NCBI GenBank assembly: GCA_030837625.1
Contig: JAUPKF010000006.1
Coordinates: 1 to 45,787, forward strand
Direction of reading: 5' to 3'
From: Patescibacteria group bacterium
GTDB taxonomy: Bacteria > Patescibacteriota > Minisyncoccia > Moranbacterales > UBA2206
DNA length: 45,787 bases
The notes beneath the pieces are model-generated. The model did not search any database, had not been told where the DNA came from, and saw only the letters and a program-made list of their open reading frames with translations. The translations under genes were made by a program, and so were the position numbers. Shown here piece by piece: positions 24,051 through 33,107 of the stretch (within the stretch, counting starts at the first letter, position 1; each line of letters begins with the position of its first letter).

Positions 24051-25004
24051 ATGGAAAATAAAGAAAACAATATTTTTGAGCATATTGATTGTCCTGTTTG
24101 CGATGGAAATTCCTTCAAAACGGTTTTGAAATTTACGCCAGATGAATTTTTGAACGAGGAAAGAAAAAAATATTATAACGTAGATGTTTTGGGGGTCGAT
24201 CTGAAAACCAATTTTTTCATAAAAAAATGCAAAAAATGTGGATTTGTTTTTGTGAACCCGAGGCTGCGAAAGGATCTTTATAATGTTGTCTATAACGAGG
24301 CAAAGTCCGGACAGTATGAAATGAAGAGTTGGATGTTTGATAGTGGGGATATAGGGAATCTTTTTGCAACCTACAATAAATATAGAGAGGTTTTTCCGCT
24401 CTTGAATGTGTTGATTTATTTTGGGAAGTATTTTGAAAAACCAAAAAATGACGCCTATAAACAACTAAAATTGCTAGATTACGGATGTGGTATGGGGCAT
24501 ATACTTGATTTGTGCAAAACTTTTGGTATCAAAGGTATAGGGGTCGATATAGATTCATTCCGACTTAATCATTGCAAACAGAAAGGGTTGGATGCAAGAT
24601 TGCCGGAGGAACTTCCGGATGCGGAGAAATTTCACATAGTCATTTCGACGTCAGTTGTTGAGCATGTTAATGATTTGGACGCATACTTCAAATATATTAG
24701 CAGTCGGCTTATCAAAGGCGGAATTTTCTATTTTAATGGTCTGAATCCCAGGATCATTGAAATTGAGAGAAAAAAAAGGCTTTTCAAAATAGTTATGCCA
24801 TTGGAACATATCAACTATTTCACCAGAAAGACGCTATTGATGTTGGCGGAAAAATATGGTTTTGAGGAAGCGAAGGGCGGCGGGTATGGGGTTTTTGCGA
24901 TGAAAAACTCAATTCAATATAGCTATCCTTTTCTGAAGAGATTTATATTCAAAGGATTTTATCCTACCGGTAATTTTGAAGTTACACTGGAAAAAAAGTC
25001 CTAG
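24051..25004 (+). CDS. Zinc-ribbon SAM-dependent methyltransferase
   Basis: A 317-residue protein. The N-terminus has two CxxC pairs, Cys14/Cys17 and Cys60/Cys63 (CPVC and CKKC), forming a likely zinc-binding domain. This precedes a class I methyltransferase core with LLDYGCGMGH (141-150), GVDID and VISTSVVEHVND. This architecture resembles the C-methyltransferase and Methyltransf_23 proteins found in deoxysugar and polysaccharide clusters. Whether it methylates carbon or oxygen is not visible. It follows the preceding methyltransferase by 11 nt. Confidence 0.83.
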   Translation: MENKENNIFEHIDCPVCDGNSFKTVLKFTPDEFLNEERKKYYNVDVLGVDLKTNFFIKKCKKCGFVFVNPRLRKDLYNVVYNEAKSGQYEMKSWMFDSGDIGNLFATYNKYREVFPLLNVLIYFGKYFEKPKNDAYKQLKLLDYGCGMGHILDLCKTFGIKGIGVDIDSFRLNHCKQKGLDARLPEELPDAEKFHIVISTSVVEHVNDLDAYFKYISSRLIKGGIFYFNGLNPRIIEIERKKRLFKIVMPLEHINYFTRKTLLMLAEKYGFEEAKGGGYGVFAMKNSIQYSYPFLKRFIFKGFYPTGNFEVTLEKKS

Positions 25005-25047
25005 CGTTATTCACTGCTTTGCTATATGTGGACGAGATGGTATTTAA

Positions 25048-26505
25048 ATGGCGGAATTAGCAAACAAAATGCTTTTCAACTCTATCAACTTTGCAATATT
25101 CCTACCCATAGTCTTTGTACTTCATTGGTTTGTAGCGAATAGGAGTCAAAAACTTCAAAACTTCTTGCTTCTTGTTGCAAGCTATTTTTTTTATGCTTGC
25201 TGGGATTATAGATTTTTGTTCTTATTGATATTTTCTACTTTGCTGGACTACCTTACGGGGATTAAAATGTATCAGGCGGAAAACCAGAGAATAAAAAAGA
25301 TCTGGTTATGGTTAAGCATCTCTATCAATCTTGGATTTCTTGGGATATTTAAGTACTACAACTTTTTTGTCAGCTCGTTTACTGAGGCTATTTCTCAATT
25401 TGGCTTGAGCGTGAACTCCTGGACGCTAGAAGTTATTCTTCCAGTAGGCATTTCATTCTATACTTTCCATGGCTTATCCTACGTTTTTGATATTTATAAT
25501 GATAAGATCAAATCTGAAAAGAATTTCATAGACTATGCTGTTTTTGTCAGCTTCTTCCCCTTGTTGGTGGCGGGGCCGATTGAGCGGGCAACCCATTTAC
25601 TACCCCAAATCAAAGCAAAAAGATTTTTTGAATATTCAAAGGCTGTGGATGGCTTGAAACAAATTTTATGGGGATTGTTTAAAAAGATAGTAATTGCGGA
25701 TCAATGCTCTGTGTATGTAAATATGGTATTTGATAATTATACTGATTACTCAGGAAGCACCTTGATTTTGGGAGCAGTATTTTTCGCTTTTCAGATCTAT
25801 GGAGATTTCTCTGGATATTCAGACATAGCGATAGGGACGGCAAGACTTTTTGGAATAGGTCTACTAAGAAATTTTGCTTTTCCTTATTTTTCGCTGGATA
25901 TCGCTGAATTTTGGAGGAGATGGCATATATCACTTTCTTCTTGGTTTAAAGATTATTTATATATTCCCTTGGGAGGCAGCAGGGGCGGAACATGGAAGAA
26001 AGTCAGGAATACTGCGATTATCTTTTTAGTGAGTGGATTTTGGCATGGGGCAAACTGGACTTTTATAGTATGGGGAGCGTTGAATGCTGCATATTTTTTA
26101 CCGTTATTGTTGACAAATAAAAATAGGAATAATTTAGAAATTGTTGCTCATGGTAAATATCTTCCGACAATAAGGGATGCAATGTCTATGCTGTCGACTT
26201 TCGGTCTGACTGTCATGGCGTGGATATTTTTCAGGTCTATAAGCGTAAGGCAGGCTATTGATTATATTACTGGAATTTTTTCAATCTCTGTTTTTTCAAT
26301 GCCAGAAGAAAAACCGCTGACAGTTCTTGTCCTGGTCGGTATTTTTGTGATTATGGAATGGATTGGCAGAGAACAACAATACGCTATTGCTAATCTAGGC
26401 GCGAGATGGAAGATGCCCTTGAGATGGGGCATGTATTATGCAATTGTTGTTGCAATTTTTTGGTTTGGCGATAAGGGGCAGCCATTTATTTATTTTCAAT
26501 TTTGA
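25048..26505 (+). CDS. MBOAT-family membrane O-acyltransferase (AlgI/DltB-like)
   Basis: A 485-residue polytopic protein with about 11 hydrophobic segments. It shows the AlgI-type block FWRRWHISLSSWF (288-300), DYLYIPLGGSRGG (302-314) and the catalytic His333 in SGFWHGANWT. Family members carry acyl groups across the membrane for O-acylation of surface polymers such as alginate, peptidoglycan or teichoic acid. The start may be the ATG at 25069 (MLFNSINF), where most AlgI proteins begin, seven residues in. The next gene encodes a membrane-anchored SGNH-like protein that is the likely extracytoplasmic partner, as in AlgI/AlgJ and PatA/PatB. Confidence 0.93.
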   Translation: MAELANKMLFNSINFAIFLPIVFVLHWFVANRSQKLQNFLLLVASYFFYACWDYRFLFLLIFSTLLDYLTGIKMYQAENQRIKKIWLWLSISINLGFLGIFKYYNFFVSSFTEAISQFGLSVNSWTLEVILPVGISFYTFHGLSYVFDIYNDKIKSEKNFIDYAVFVSFFPLLVAGPIERATHLLPQIKAKRFFEYSKAVDGLKQILWGLFKKIVIADQCSVYVNMVFDNYTDYSGSTLILGAVFFAFQIYGDFSGYSDIAIGTARLFGIGLLRNFAFPYFSLDIAEFWRRWHISLSSWFKDYLYIPLGGSRGGTWKKVRNTAIIFLVSGFWHGANWTFIVWGALNAAYFLPLLLTNKNRNNLEIVAHGKYLPTIRDAMSMLSTFGLTVMAWIFFRSISVRQAIDYITGIFSISVFSMPEEKPLTVLVLVGIFVIMEWIGREQQYAIANLGARWKMPLRWGMYYAIVVAIFWFGDKGQPFIYFQF

Positions 26506-26512
26506 CTCAAGT

Positions 26513-27418
26513 ATGGGTTCATTTCTTAGAAGATTAATTTTATTTTTTTCCATAGCAATAGTCTTTTTTGGTTTAGCGTCATATTATTTAATAAAAAACA
26601 ACAATGAAGAGTATCAGTTTTTATATAGGTATCAGTTGGACAAGATAAAACAAACAAAACAAATTTCTACACTTTTTGTCGGGGATAGTTCTTTGGGTAA
26701 CGCTATAGATAGTGATGAATTTTCGAGATTGTCTTCACAATCGTCGATTAACTGCGCCTTAACAGGTTTATATGGCTATGAAGGCTCATACAATATTTTG
26801 AAAATAGCCCATAAATATCATCCAGAAATAGAGAATGTTGTCATAATGCAAACACTGGATATGCAAACTCGTCCTTTATCCTACGCGGGTTACATGAGAA
26901 CTACTAATTCCGCAAATGATTTTATGGAACTATCCATTAGAGAAAAAATCTATTTTGTTAGGGAATTCTCTTATTATGTAAAATCAATCCGACTGAATTA
27001 TTCGGCAAATAAAGAAAAGATTATTGAAAATGATTATATTCAACAAGCTCAACGAAAAGATGTCCCTTATGCTTATGTTGTGGAAGAACTTAATATAGGT
27101 GCAATAAATCCGGAAAAAAACAAATTTTTAGCTAGGATCGTTAAATATTGCCGAAACAATAATTTGAACTTGATTTATATTAACGGGCCTATTCATGAAG
27201 AAATAGCGTCAAGATCCGATTCTTATGTTGACACAGCGAATAAGATAATTTCTGAAACAGGTGTCCAGCTGGTTTCTGATATTGTGAGTATAAAAGAAAA
27301 TGATTTAGGGGACAGTGTGGATCATATTAGACCGGATTTAAAAAAAGAGTATACTATAAGGTATTATGAGCTAGTCAAAAAATATCTTAAAAATAGGAAT
27401 GAGCGTGTAGCAATGTAA
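26513..27418 (+). CDS. Membrane-anchored SGNH-like acyltransferase partner (AlgJ/DltD-type role)
   Basis: A 301-residue protein with one N-terminal signal-anchor helix (about residues 7-27) and an exported domain. LFVGDSSLGNAID (54-66) resembles the GDS block of SGNH hydrolases, and GDSVDHIRP near residue 266 supplies the late Asp/His (His271). The Asn of the third block cannot be assigned with certainty. The family partners of MBOAT proteins transfer acyl groups to glycans outside the cell. The ATG at 26513, 7 nt after the MBOAT stop, gives a proper signal anchor. An in-frame ATG at 26438 would overlap the MBOAT gene by 68 nt and is less likely. Confidence 0.72.
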   Translation: MGSFLRRLILFFSIAIVFFGLASYYLIKNNNEEYQFLYRYQLDKIKQTKQISTLFVGDSSLGNAIDSDEFSRLSSQSSINCALTGLYGYEGSYNILKIAHKYHPEIENVVIMQTLDMQTRPLSYAGYMRTTNSANDFMELSIREKIYFVREFSYYVKSIRLNYSANKEKIIENDYIQQAQRKDVPYAYVVEELNIGAINPEKNKFLARIVKYCRNNNLNLIYINGPIHEEIASRSDSYVDTANKIISETGVQLVSDIVSIKENDLGDSVDHIRPDLKKEYTIRYYELVKKYLKNRNERVAM

Positions 27419-27498
27419 TGGAATTAGGGTAAATATTCCATTTTTGGAATGTTGCCATGGGCATATTATTTCTATTAATAATAAAAAACAATGGCATT

Positions 27499-28860
27499 AT
27501 GAAAAAATCCTGGTTATATTTGCCAATTGAAACGAAAGTGCGAGAACTTCACGGGAAGACGCTCTTGGCGTGTTTTGCCGCCATGAAAGGTTTTAATGTG
27601 TTGATTGGAGCCAAAAAAGACATTCACGCAAGAATTCCTTTCTTGCCCAAGGGAACAATATTCAATTTTGGCTTGGCGAAAAACATGGCCAAAAATTCAA
27701 AAATGTACAAAAAATACGGCCATAAAGTCGCAGTTATAGATGAAGAAGGTCTCGTTACCTTGAATGATGATTTGTACCTTCGGCATAGAGTTTCCAAAGA
27801 GGCTTTGGAGGTTGCAGATACTTGCTTTTGCTGGGGCGAACGTCAGGCGAGATTGATACAAAAAGTGGCTGGCGGAACGAATTGTAAAATATGTGTTACG
27901 GGGAATCCTCGTTTTGATATGCTGAAACCGGAATATCGAACAATTTTCAAAAAAGATGTTGAAAAAATTAAGGAAAAATATGGGCAGTTTATTCTGATAA
28001 ATACCAATTTTGGACACGGTAATCATTTTGCTGGTGATAATTTCTTGTTAGAGTCGTTCAAAGAAAAGGGATGGATGAAAGACTCAAAAGATAAGGAATT
28101 TTTTCTTAGCAACATGAAATGGCACAAGCGAATGCTTATAAAATTTTCAGAAATGATTCCTGAGTTATCCAATAATTTCGAGAATTATAAAATAATTATA
28201 AGACCCCACCCTTCAGAAAACCAGGATTATTGGAAAAAAATCGCGAAAAAATACCCGAATGTTTCTGTTGTTCATTCTGGAAACGTTATTCCTTGGCTAA
28301 TGGCTGCCGACCTTTTAGTACACAATGGATGTACTACGGCAATTGAGTCTTTTATTTTAGGAACTAAAACGGTGGCGTATCGTCCCTTTATTGTTGCCGA
28401 TCAGGAGACTGAACTGCCTAATGTTATTAGCACGCAAGTCTATAATATGGCAGAATTGCTGGATGCCGTTGACAAGATAGTAAATACTCATGTTCTTGAT
28501 TACAAGGAAGCTGTCGATAAAACCTATCTAGATGACTATCTTGTTGGCATCTATGAAAAGACAGCCTCGGAGAACATAGTCTCTCATCTCCAGGCTAGCA
28601 CTGACAATGTTTTGAAGAGCAGGAGGATAAATTATTTTTTGCTTCTGTATTTTCAAATATTTTTCCTCGCGAAAAAGCTGATACAAAAAATATTATTTCA
28701 CACTGATGTCTCGGGATCTTACTTGAACCATAAAATGGCCGATCTTTCTAAGGATGAGATTAGTGAAATAATTTCCGGCTTTTCGAAAATTAATAAAGAT
28801 TTTACAAGCATTAGGATAAGAAAAATCGGGGGAACCTGCTTTCGTATATATGAAAAATAA
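27499..28860 (+). CDS. Surface carbohydrate biosynthesis protein, GT-B-like, candidate CMP-sugar transferase
   Basis: A 453-residue protein that resembles a family known to me only as 'surface carbohydrate biosynthesis protein'. Motifs seen are WLYLPIETKVREL (5-17), VIDEEGL (79-85), VTGNPRFD (133-140), INTNFGHGNHFAG (167-179), IIRPHPSE (233-240) and HNGCTTAIES downstream. An acidic-acidic-Gly motif (EEG) followed by an HP motif and a Ser/Thr pair is the pattern shared by bacterial sialyltransferases. Use of a CMP-nonulosonate is therefore plausible here but unproven. The start at 27499 follows the family. An upstream ATG at 27457 adds 14 hydrophobic residues and is less likely. Its 3' end overlaps the next gene by 11 nt. 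Confidence 0.7.
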   Translation: MKKSWLYLPIETKVRELHGKTLLACFAAMKGFNVLIGAKKDIHARIPFLPKGTIFNFGLAKNMAKNSKMYKKYGHKVAVIDEEGLVTLNDDLYLRHRVSKEALEVADTCFCWGERQARLIQKVAGGTNCKICVTGNPRFDMLKPEYRTIFKKDVEKIKEKYGQFILINTNFGHGNHFAGDNFLLESFKEKGWMKDSKDKEFFLSNMKWHKRMLIKFSEMIPELSNNFENYKIIIRPHPSENQDYWKKIAKKYPNVSVVHSGNVIPWLMAADLLVHNGCTTAIESFILGTKTVAYRPFIVADQETELPNVISTQVYNMAELLDAVDKIVNTHVLDYKEAVDKTYLDDYLVGIYEKTASENIVSHLQASTDNVLKSRRINYFLLLYFQIFFLAKKLIQKILFHTDVSGSYLNHKMADLSKDEISEIISGFSKINKDFTSIRIRKIGGTCFRIYEK

Positions 28861-30124
28861 TGTAGCTAAAATAAAAAGTCTTCTTCACGGAGTTATTCCG
28901 AAAAAACTGGTTAATTCTTATATTGACTTGGCGAGACTTACTTGCAGCTTGTTCTTTGATCAAGTTGTTCAAAATGAAAAAATAAAAAATTTTAGTCATG
29001 AAGACGGCCATGTTTTTTTCGGTTACTATGACGTAACTCCCTTTGGTATGGATGACAAATTGCTGTTGGCAATGAAAACGCCCATTATTGGTAGGGCGCC
29101 CAATGCGGAAGATCATGCGGAAATTGGTTATTACCATATTGATAAGCCAGATAACTTTATTTCTCTTGGAGAAACCAATACCTGGTGTTGGCAACAGGGG
29201 TGTCGATTGCAATGGTATCCTCAAGATAACGGAGATAAAATAATCTATAACTGCCTGGTGGACGGAGAATATGGGGCAGTCATAAAGGATATCTCTAATG
29301 GTAATATTGTCAAAAAAATAAAAAAACCTCTGTATTCTGTTAGCAGGGATGGAAAATGGGGAGTCTCTCTTGATTTTTCCCGTCTTCAGCGTCTTAGACC
29401 GGGATATGGGTATGGAATTTTGCCAGATGACAGTGTTAGTGATTTAGCACCTAATTACAATGGCATAGAGTTAGTTGATTTGGAAACAAACGAATCTCAG
29501 CAGCTTTTTACATTGAAGGATATTTCGGATATAGAACCGCATGAATCAATGGATGGCGCCGAACATTATTTCAATCACATAATGTTCAATCCTTCTGGAG
29601 ACAATTTTTTATTTTTTCATTTATGGATGAGCAAGGATAGCAAAAGACATTCTCGTCTCTTTGTTGCGAGTAGAGACGGAAAAAACTTGAGGTTATTGAG
29701 CAACAGCGGTTCTGTCTCGCATTACAATTGGATTTTTGATGATAAAATCATATTGTATAGTCTGGTTAGTGATAAGGGTAGATATATGTATGCCGTATTT
29801 GATAGCTTGAGTGGAAATGTTGAATATTTTGGCAAGAATGTTCCTAAAAATGACGGGCATCCGACACTTCTAAAAAACAAAAAAATTTTCATTACTGACA
29901 CCTATCCTAATTTATGCTCACAAAGAAATCTGCTTAGCTACAATCTAGATAAAGATGAAATGAAAATACTGGCAAGGTTTGATGATTCAAGAGATTTCAC
30001 AGGCGAGTTTCGATGTGATTTGCATCCCAGAGTCAGTCCTGATGAAAAAATGATATGCATTGATAGACTTATCGACAGCAAGCGAGTCATATCAATAATT
30101 TCTTTTGATGCCAACGGATTATGA
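28850..30124 (+). CDS. Beta-propeller-like protein of a glycan locus, function unknown
   Basis: A 424-residue soluble protein with no signal peptide. It contains repeated short units of the propeller kind (ISRDGKWGV-like, FNPSGDNFLFFH, VSPDEKMICID), suggesting a TolB/WD40-type or oligogalacturonide-lyase-type beta-propeller. GYYDVTPFG near residue 58 and a Cys/Trp-rich segment (TWCWQQGCRLQWYP, near 113) look conserved in character. Proteins of this kind turn up in polysaccharide loci without an assigned role. It overlaps its upstream neighbour by 11 nt and the next GT4 by 4 nt, so it is part of the operon. I do not assign an activity. Confidence 0.65.
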   Translation: MKNNVAKIKSLLHGVIPKKLVNSYIDLARLTCSLFFDQVVQNEKIKNFSHEDGHVFFGYYDVTPFGMDDKLLLAMKTPIIGRAPNAEDHAEIGYYHIDKPDNFISLGETNTWCWQQGCRLQWYPQDNGDKIIYNCLVDGEYGAVIKDISNGNIVKKIKKPLYSVSRDGKWGVSLDFSRLQRLRPGYGYGILPDDSVSDLAPNYNGIELVDLETNESQQLFTLKDISDIEPHESMDGAEHYFNHIMFNPSGDNFLFFHLWMSKDSKRHSRLFVASRDGKNLRLLSNSGSVSHYNWIFDDKIILYSLVSDKGRYMYAVFDSLSGNVEYFGKNVPKNDGHPTLLKNKKIFITDTYPNLCSQRNLLSYNLDKDEMKILARFDDSRDFTGEFRCDLHPRVSPDEKMICIDRLIDSKRVISIISFDANGL

Positions 30125-31254
30125 AAATAGCGTATATAGCCAGCTCGATAATTCCTTCGCGAACAGCCAATAGTGTTCACGTGATGAAAATGTGCCAAGC
30201 TTTTGCGAATAACGGCCACGAAGTTGATCTGTTGATACCGAATAAAGCGGACAAGAGCATACTAAATGTGGAAGATGTTTATGATTTTTACGGAGTCAAG
30301 AAATGCTTCAATATTTCCCGGATTCCGCTGTTAAAAACGAAGATTGGTTTTTTCGTTTATACTTTTTGGGCAGTCCTTAAAGCCAGAAAAAATAATCCCG
30401 ACCTGGTTTATACCCGTTTTTTATACCCGGTATTTTTCAGTTTGCTTTTCGGACTTCCGACTATTTATGAAATTCACGCGCCTTTTGAAAGGCTTGCAGA
30501 GAAGATATTTTTTTGCTTGATAAATAAAAAAAAGTTGGAAAAAATCATAGTAATTTCTATTCCCTTGCGTGATTATTTTGTCGATAAGTATAAAATAAAT
30601 AAAGATAAAATTTTTGTTGCTCCTGATGGAGCTGACTCTGTTGAATCCGGAGTAGGCTTCAAAAAAATCAGAGAAAACGAGTCAGAGATGACCGTTGGCT
30701 ATATCGGAAATTTGTATAAGGGCAGAGGGATGGAAGTTATTTCCAGGATAGCCGAAAGATGCCCGCGGGTTCAATTTCACATAGTAGGGGGATCTCCCGA
30801 GGATTTGGAATATTGGAAGAGCAGATTATCCGATTTTGAAAATATAATACTCCACGGCTATGTTCCTCATAGGGATGTTAATAAGTATATGCTTTCTTTT
30901 GACGTTCTTATCGCTCCTTATCAGCAAAAGGTTACAATTCAAGGAAGGGGAGATACTTGCCAATGGATGTCTCCGCTCAAGATTTTCGAATACATGGCAG
31001 TGGGGAAAGCTATTCTTTCCTCTGACTTGCCTGTCTTGAAAGAAGTTTTGAGGCATGGGAAAAACTCTCTTCTGGCTTCTCCCGAAGATATTGATGGATG
31101 GGTATCGAATCTGGAATTGATCAGGAAGGATACTGAATTGAGAAAAGAGCTGGGAAAAAACGCAAAAAAAGATTTTGAAAATAGTTACACATGGAAAGCT
31201 AGAGCAAATAACATTTTAAGTAATTTGTATTATGAAAAAAACAACCAACTTTGA
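30121..31254 (+). CDS. GT4-family glycosyltransferase
   Basis: A 377-residue GT-B glycosyltransferase of normal family length. It shows MTVGYIGNLYKGRGMEVI, where the donor domain starts, FHIVGGSPEDL, LHGYVPHRDVNKYM, and PLKIFEYMAVGKAILSSDLP, which carries the E-x7-type donor-binding element. The N-terminal SRTANSVHVMKM is a typical acceptor loop. It overlaps the propeller-like gene by ATGA and the following methyltransferase by 23 nt. It probably adds a repeat-unit sugar. Donor and acceptor are unknown. Confidence 0.88.
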   Translation: MKIAYIASSIIPSRTANSVHVMKMCQAFANNGHEVDLLIPNKADKSILNVEDVYDFYGVKKCFNISRIPLLKTKIGFFVYTFWAVLKARKNNPDLVYTRFLYPVFFSLLFGLPTIYEIHAPFERLAEKIFFCLINKKKLEKIIVISIPLRDYFVDKYKINKDKIFVAPDGADSVESGVGFKKIRENESEMTVGYIGNLYKGRGMEVISRIAERCPRVQFHIVGGSPEDLEYWKSRLSDFENIILHGYVPHRDVNKYMLSFDVLIAPYQQKVTIQGRGDTCQWMSPLKIFEYMAVGKAILSSDLPVLKEVLRHGKNSLLASPEDIDGWVSNLELIRKDTELRKELGKNAKKDFENSYTWKARANNILSNLYYEKNNQL

Positions 31255-31972
31255 CTCAGGGGCTTATTTTCAAAATGTTGGAAGAATGAAATTGACAAAA
31301 ACAATTTTCGGTCTAAAAGCATATCTAAAAGAACTGTTCAGGGGGATCGAATTTAGTGAAAAGAACATTTTGGATATTGGAGCTGGGACGGGGATGTATA
31401 GTTGCTATATGGCGATGAACGGGGCGACAAAAATTGTAAGTTTGGAGCCCGAGCTGGAAGGATCGGGGAATGGTTACACGGCAAAATTCGAGGATCTTAA
31501 GGATAATTTAGGATTGAACAACGTCTTTCTGAAATCCTTGACATTCCAGTCCTTTAATAATGAAGAAAAAAAATTTGATATAATTCTTCTTCATCATTCC
31601 ATAAACCATTTAGATGAGGACGCCTGCATTAATCTGAAAAAGTCTGAAGAGGCTAGGGAAATTTATAGAAAAATTTTTGAAAAATTATATTTAATCTCAA
31701 GCAGTCAAGCTCGAATAATAATTGCAGATTGTTCAAGCAAGAATATTTTTAGCATGCTAAAAATAAAGAATCCGTTTGCTCCCTCAATCGAATGGCACAA
31801 GCATCAGCCTCCAAATGAATGGGCTAAGCTCTTGAAAAAAACCGGCTTCAGGGACTTTGAGGTAAAATGGATTGTGCTTAATCCTCTGGGAGGAATAGCC
31901 AATTTTTTTCTTGGAAACAAAATTTGCTCTTTTATTATTAATAGCCATTTCATCATTTATGCTAAAAAGTAA
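31232..31972 (+). CDS. SAM-dependent methyltransferase, last gene of the plus-strand operon
   Basis: A 246-residue methyltransferase with ILDIGAGTGMY (46-56), VSLEPE at strand 2 and FDIILLHHSINHLDED before strand 5. The ATG at 31232 lies inside the end of the GT4 gene, a 23-nt overlap. A later ATG (residue 19) would remove the overlap but shorten the N-terminus. A 34-nt gap to the convergent minus-strand operon shows no clear terminator hairpin. Acceptor unknown. Confidence 0.82.
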   Translation: MKKTTNFDSGAYFQNVGRMKLTKTIFGLKAYLKELFRGIEFSEKNILDIGAGTGMYSCYMAMNGATKIVSLEPELEGSGNGYTAKFEDLKDNLGLNNVFLKSLTFQSFNNEEKKFDIILLHHSINHLDEDACINLKKSEEAREIYRKIFEKLYLISSSQARIIIADCSSKNIFSMLKIKNPFAPSIEWHKHQPPNEWAKLLKKTGFRDFEVKWIVLNPLGGIANFFLGNKICSFIINSHFIIYAKK

Positions 31973-32006
31973 ATTATCGCTCTAGTTGGCATACTTGGCA
32001 AACACA

Positions 32007-33107
32007 TCATATTTCTTCGAAAAAATTGGTTAGCTGGTTAACTACTGTTTGAATATCGAATTTTTCTTTTGCTCTTTGGAGGGAATTTTGACTGAACTTT
32101 TTTCTCAGGGTTGAGTTATCTGTCAATAATTCAATTGCCTTAACAAGACGGCGAACATTATCTGCCGGAAATAACAGGCCACTTTTTTTGTTTTCTATTA
32201 GATTGTGGTTTTCTGGTATATCGGTGGTGATTATCGGCACTTCGGCAGCCATTGCTTCAATTATTGCATTGCTCATTCCCTCAAAAAGAGTCGGCAGGAT
32301 AAAAATGTCGGATATTTTGAGAAGTTGCGGAACGTCGTTTCTTTTGCCTAAAAACAGAATATTTTTTTCGGACTGATAATTTTTAACTTGTTTTAGGAGA
32401 TTTTCCTTTTCCTCTCCGTCGCCGACAAGCAAGAGTTTTAAGCCCTTGTTTTCTCTGTAAACTTCTTCAAACGCTTCCAATAAATATTTATGCCCTTTAT
32501 TGATGTGCAAATTGGCGACGCATATTATGGCGGTTTCTTCTTTTTTTATCCCCAAACTTTTCCTCAGGTTTTCATCTCTTTTGATCTTATCGTAAAAATC
32601 AACGTCAATACCGTTGGGGATGACGGTGATTTTTTCCGGCGGGACGCCGATGTTTTTAACGTAAAAGTTTTTGACTGACTGAGAATTAGCCAGATAATTT
32701 TTGACAAAGTGTTTAGTTAATTTTTCGAAGAGTTGCGCTGAAAAATATTTTTTGTGGTTGTAGGTTGTTCGGAGAAATGGAATGATTTTTGTATTAGTAA
32801 AAACTTGTAAAAATAACCGGCCAATTGCGTCGGCGTGAAAAAGGTAAGTGACGACTAAGTCGGGTTGGGTATTTTTTACTGTCTTCAATAATTGCCTGTA
32901 TGATCTGATGTTAAAAAAGTTTTTCTGCTCGATGTTTATTAGGGGGATGTTTTTTTCTTCAAATTTATTTGCCAATTCCCCGCGCTTTTTTAGCGTGATT
33001 ATCGTATGCTCAAAATCGTCGAGCAAAGGCAAAGTTCGCAGAAGCATATTCTCGCATCCGCCGGAATCAAGGGAATGAATAAGATGGACTATTTTTCTCC
33101 TACGCAT
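32007..33107 (-). CDS. GT4-family glycosyltransferase
   Basis: A 366-residue GT-B enzyme of family 4. The N-terminus KIVHLIHSLDSGGCENML contains the Gly-rich acceptor loop. VIPNGIDVDFYDKI is followed by ICVANLHINKGHKYLLEAF at the start of the donor domain and by FEGMSNAIIEAMAAEVPIIT with the E-x7-E motif. I chose the ATG at 33107, which gives the family N-terminus with GGAAG upstream. An ATG at 33170 would add 21 unrelated residues and increase the overlap with the upstream methyltransferase from 19 to 82 nt. It is the last gene of the minus-strand operon. Confidence 0.9.
   Translation of the reverse strand: MRRRKIVHLIHSLDSGGCENMLLRTLPLLDDFEHTIITLKKRGELANKFEEKNIPLINIEQKNFFNIRSYRQLLKTVKNTQPDLVVTYLFHADAIGRLFLQVFTNTKIIPFLRTTYNHKKYFSAQLFEKLTKHFVKNYLANSQSVKNFYVKNIGVPPEKITVIPNGIDVDFYDKIKRDENLRKSLGIKKEETAIICVANLHINKGHKYLLEAFEEVYRENKGLKLLLVGDGEEKENLLKQVKNYQSEKNILFLGKRNDVPQLLKISDIFILPTLFEGMSNAIIEAMAAEVPIITTDIPENHNLIENKKSGLLFPADNVRRLVKAIELLTDNSTLRKKFSQNSLQRAKEKFDIQTVVNQLTNFFEEI

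Noticed and set aside
26438-26512. Upstream start for the SGNH-like protein
   Set aside because: It would overlap the MBOAT gene by 68 nt and put 25 unrelated residues before the signal anchor.
31973-32006. Terminator between the convergent operons
   Set aside because: The 34-nt gap has no stable hairpin or T-run, only a short TTGGCA direct repeat.
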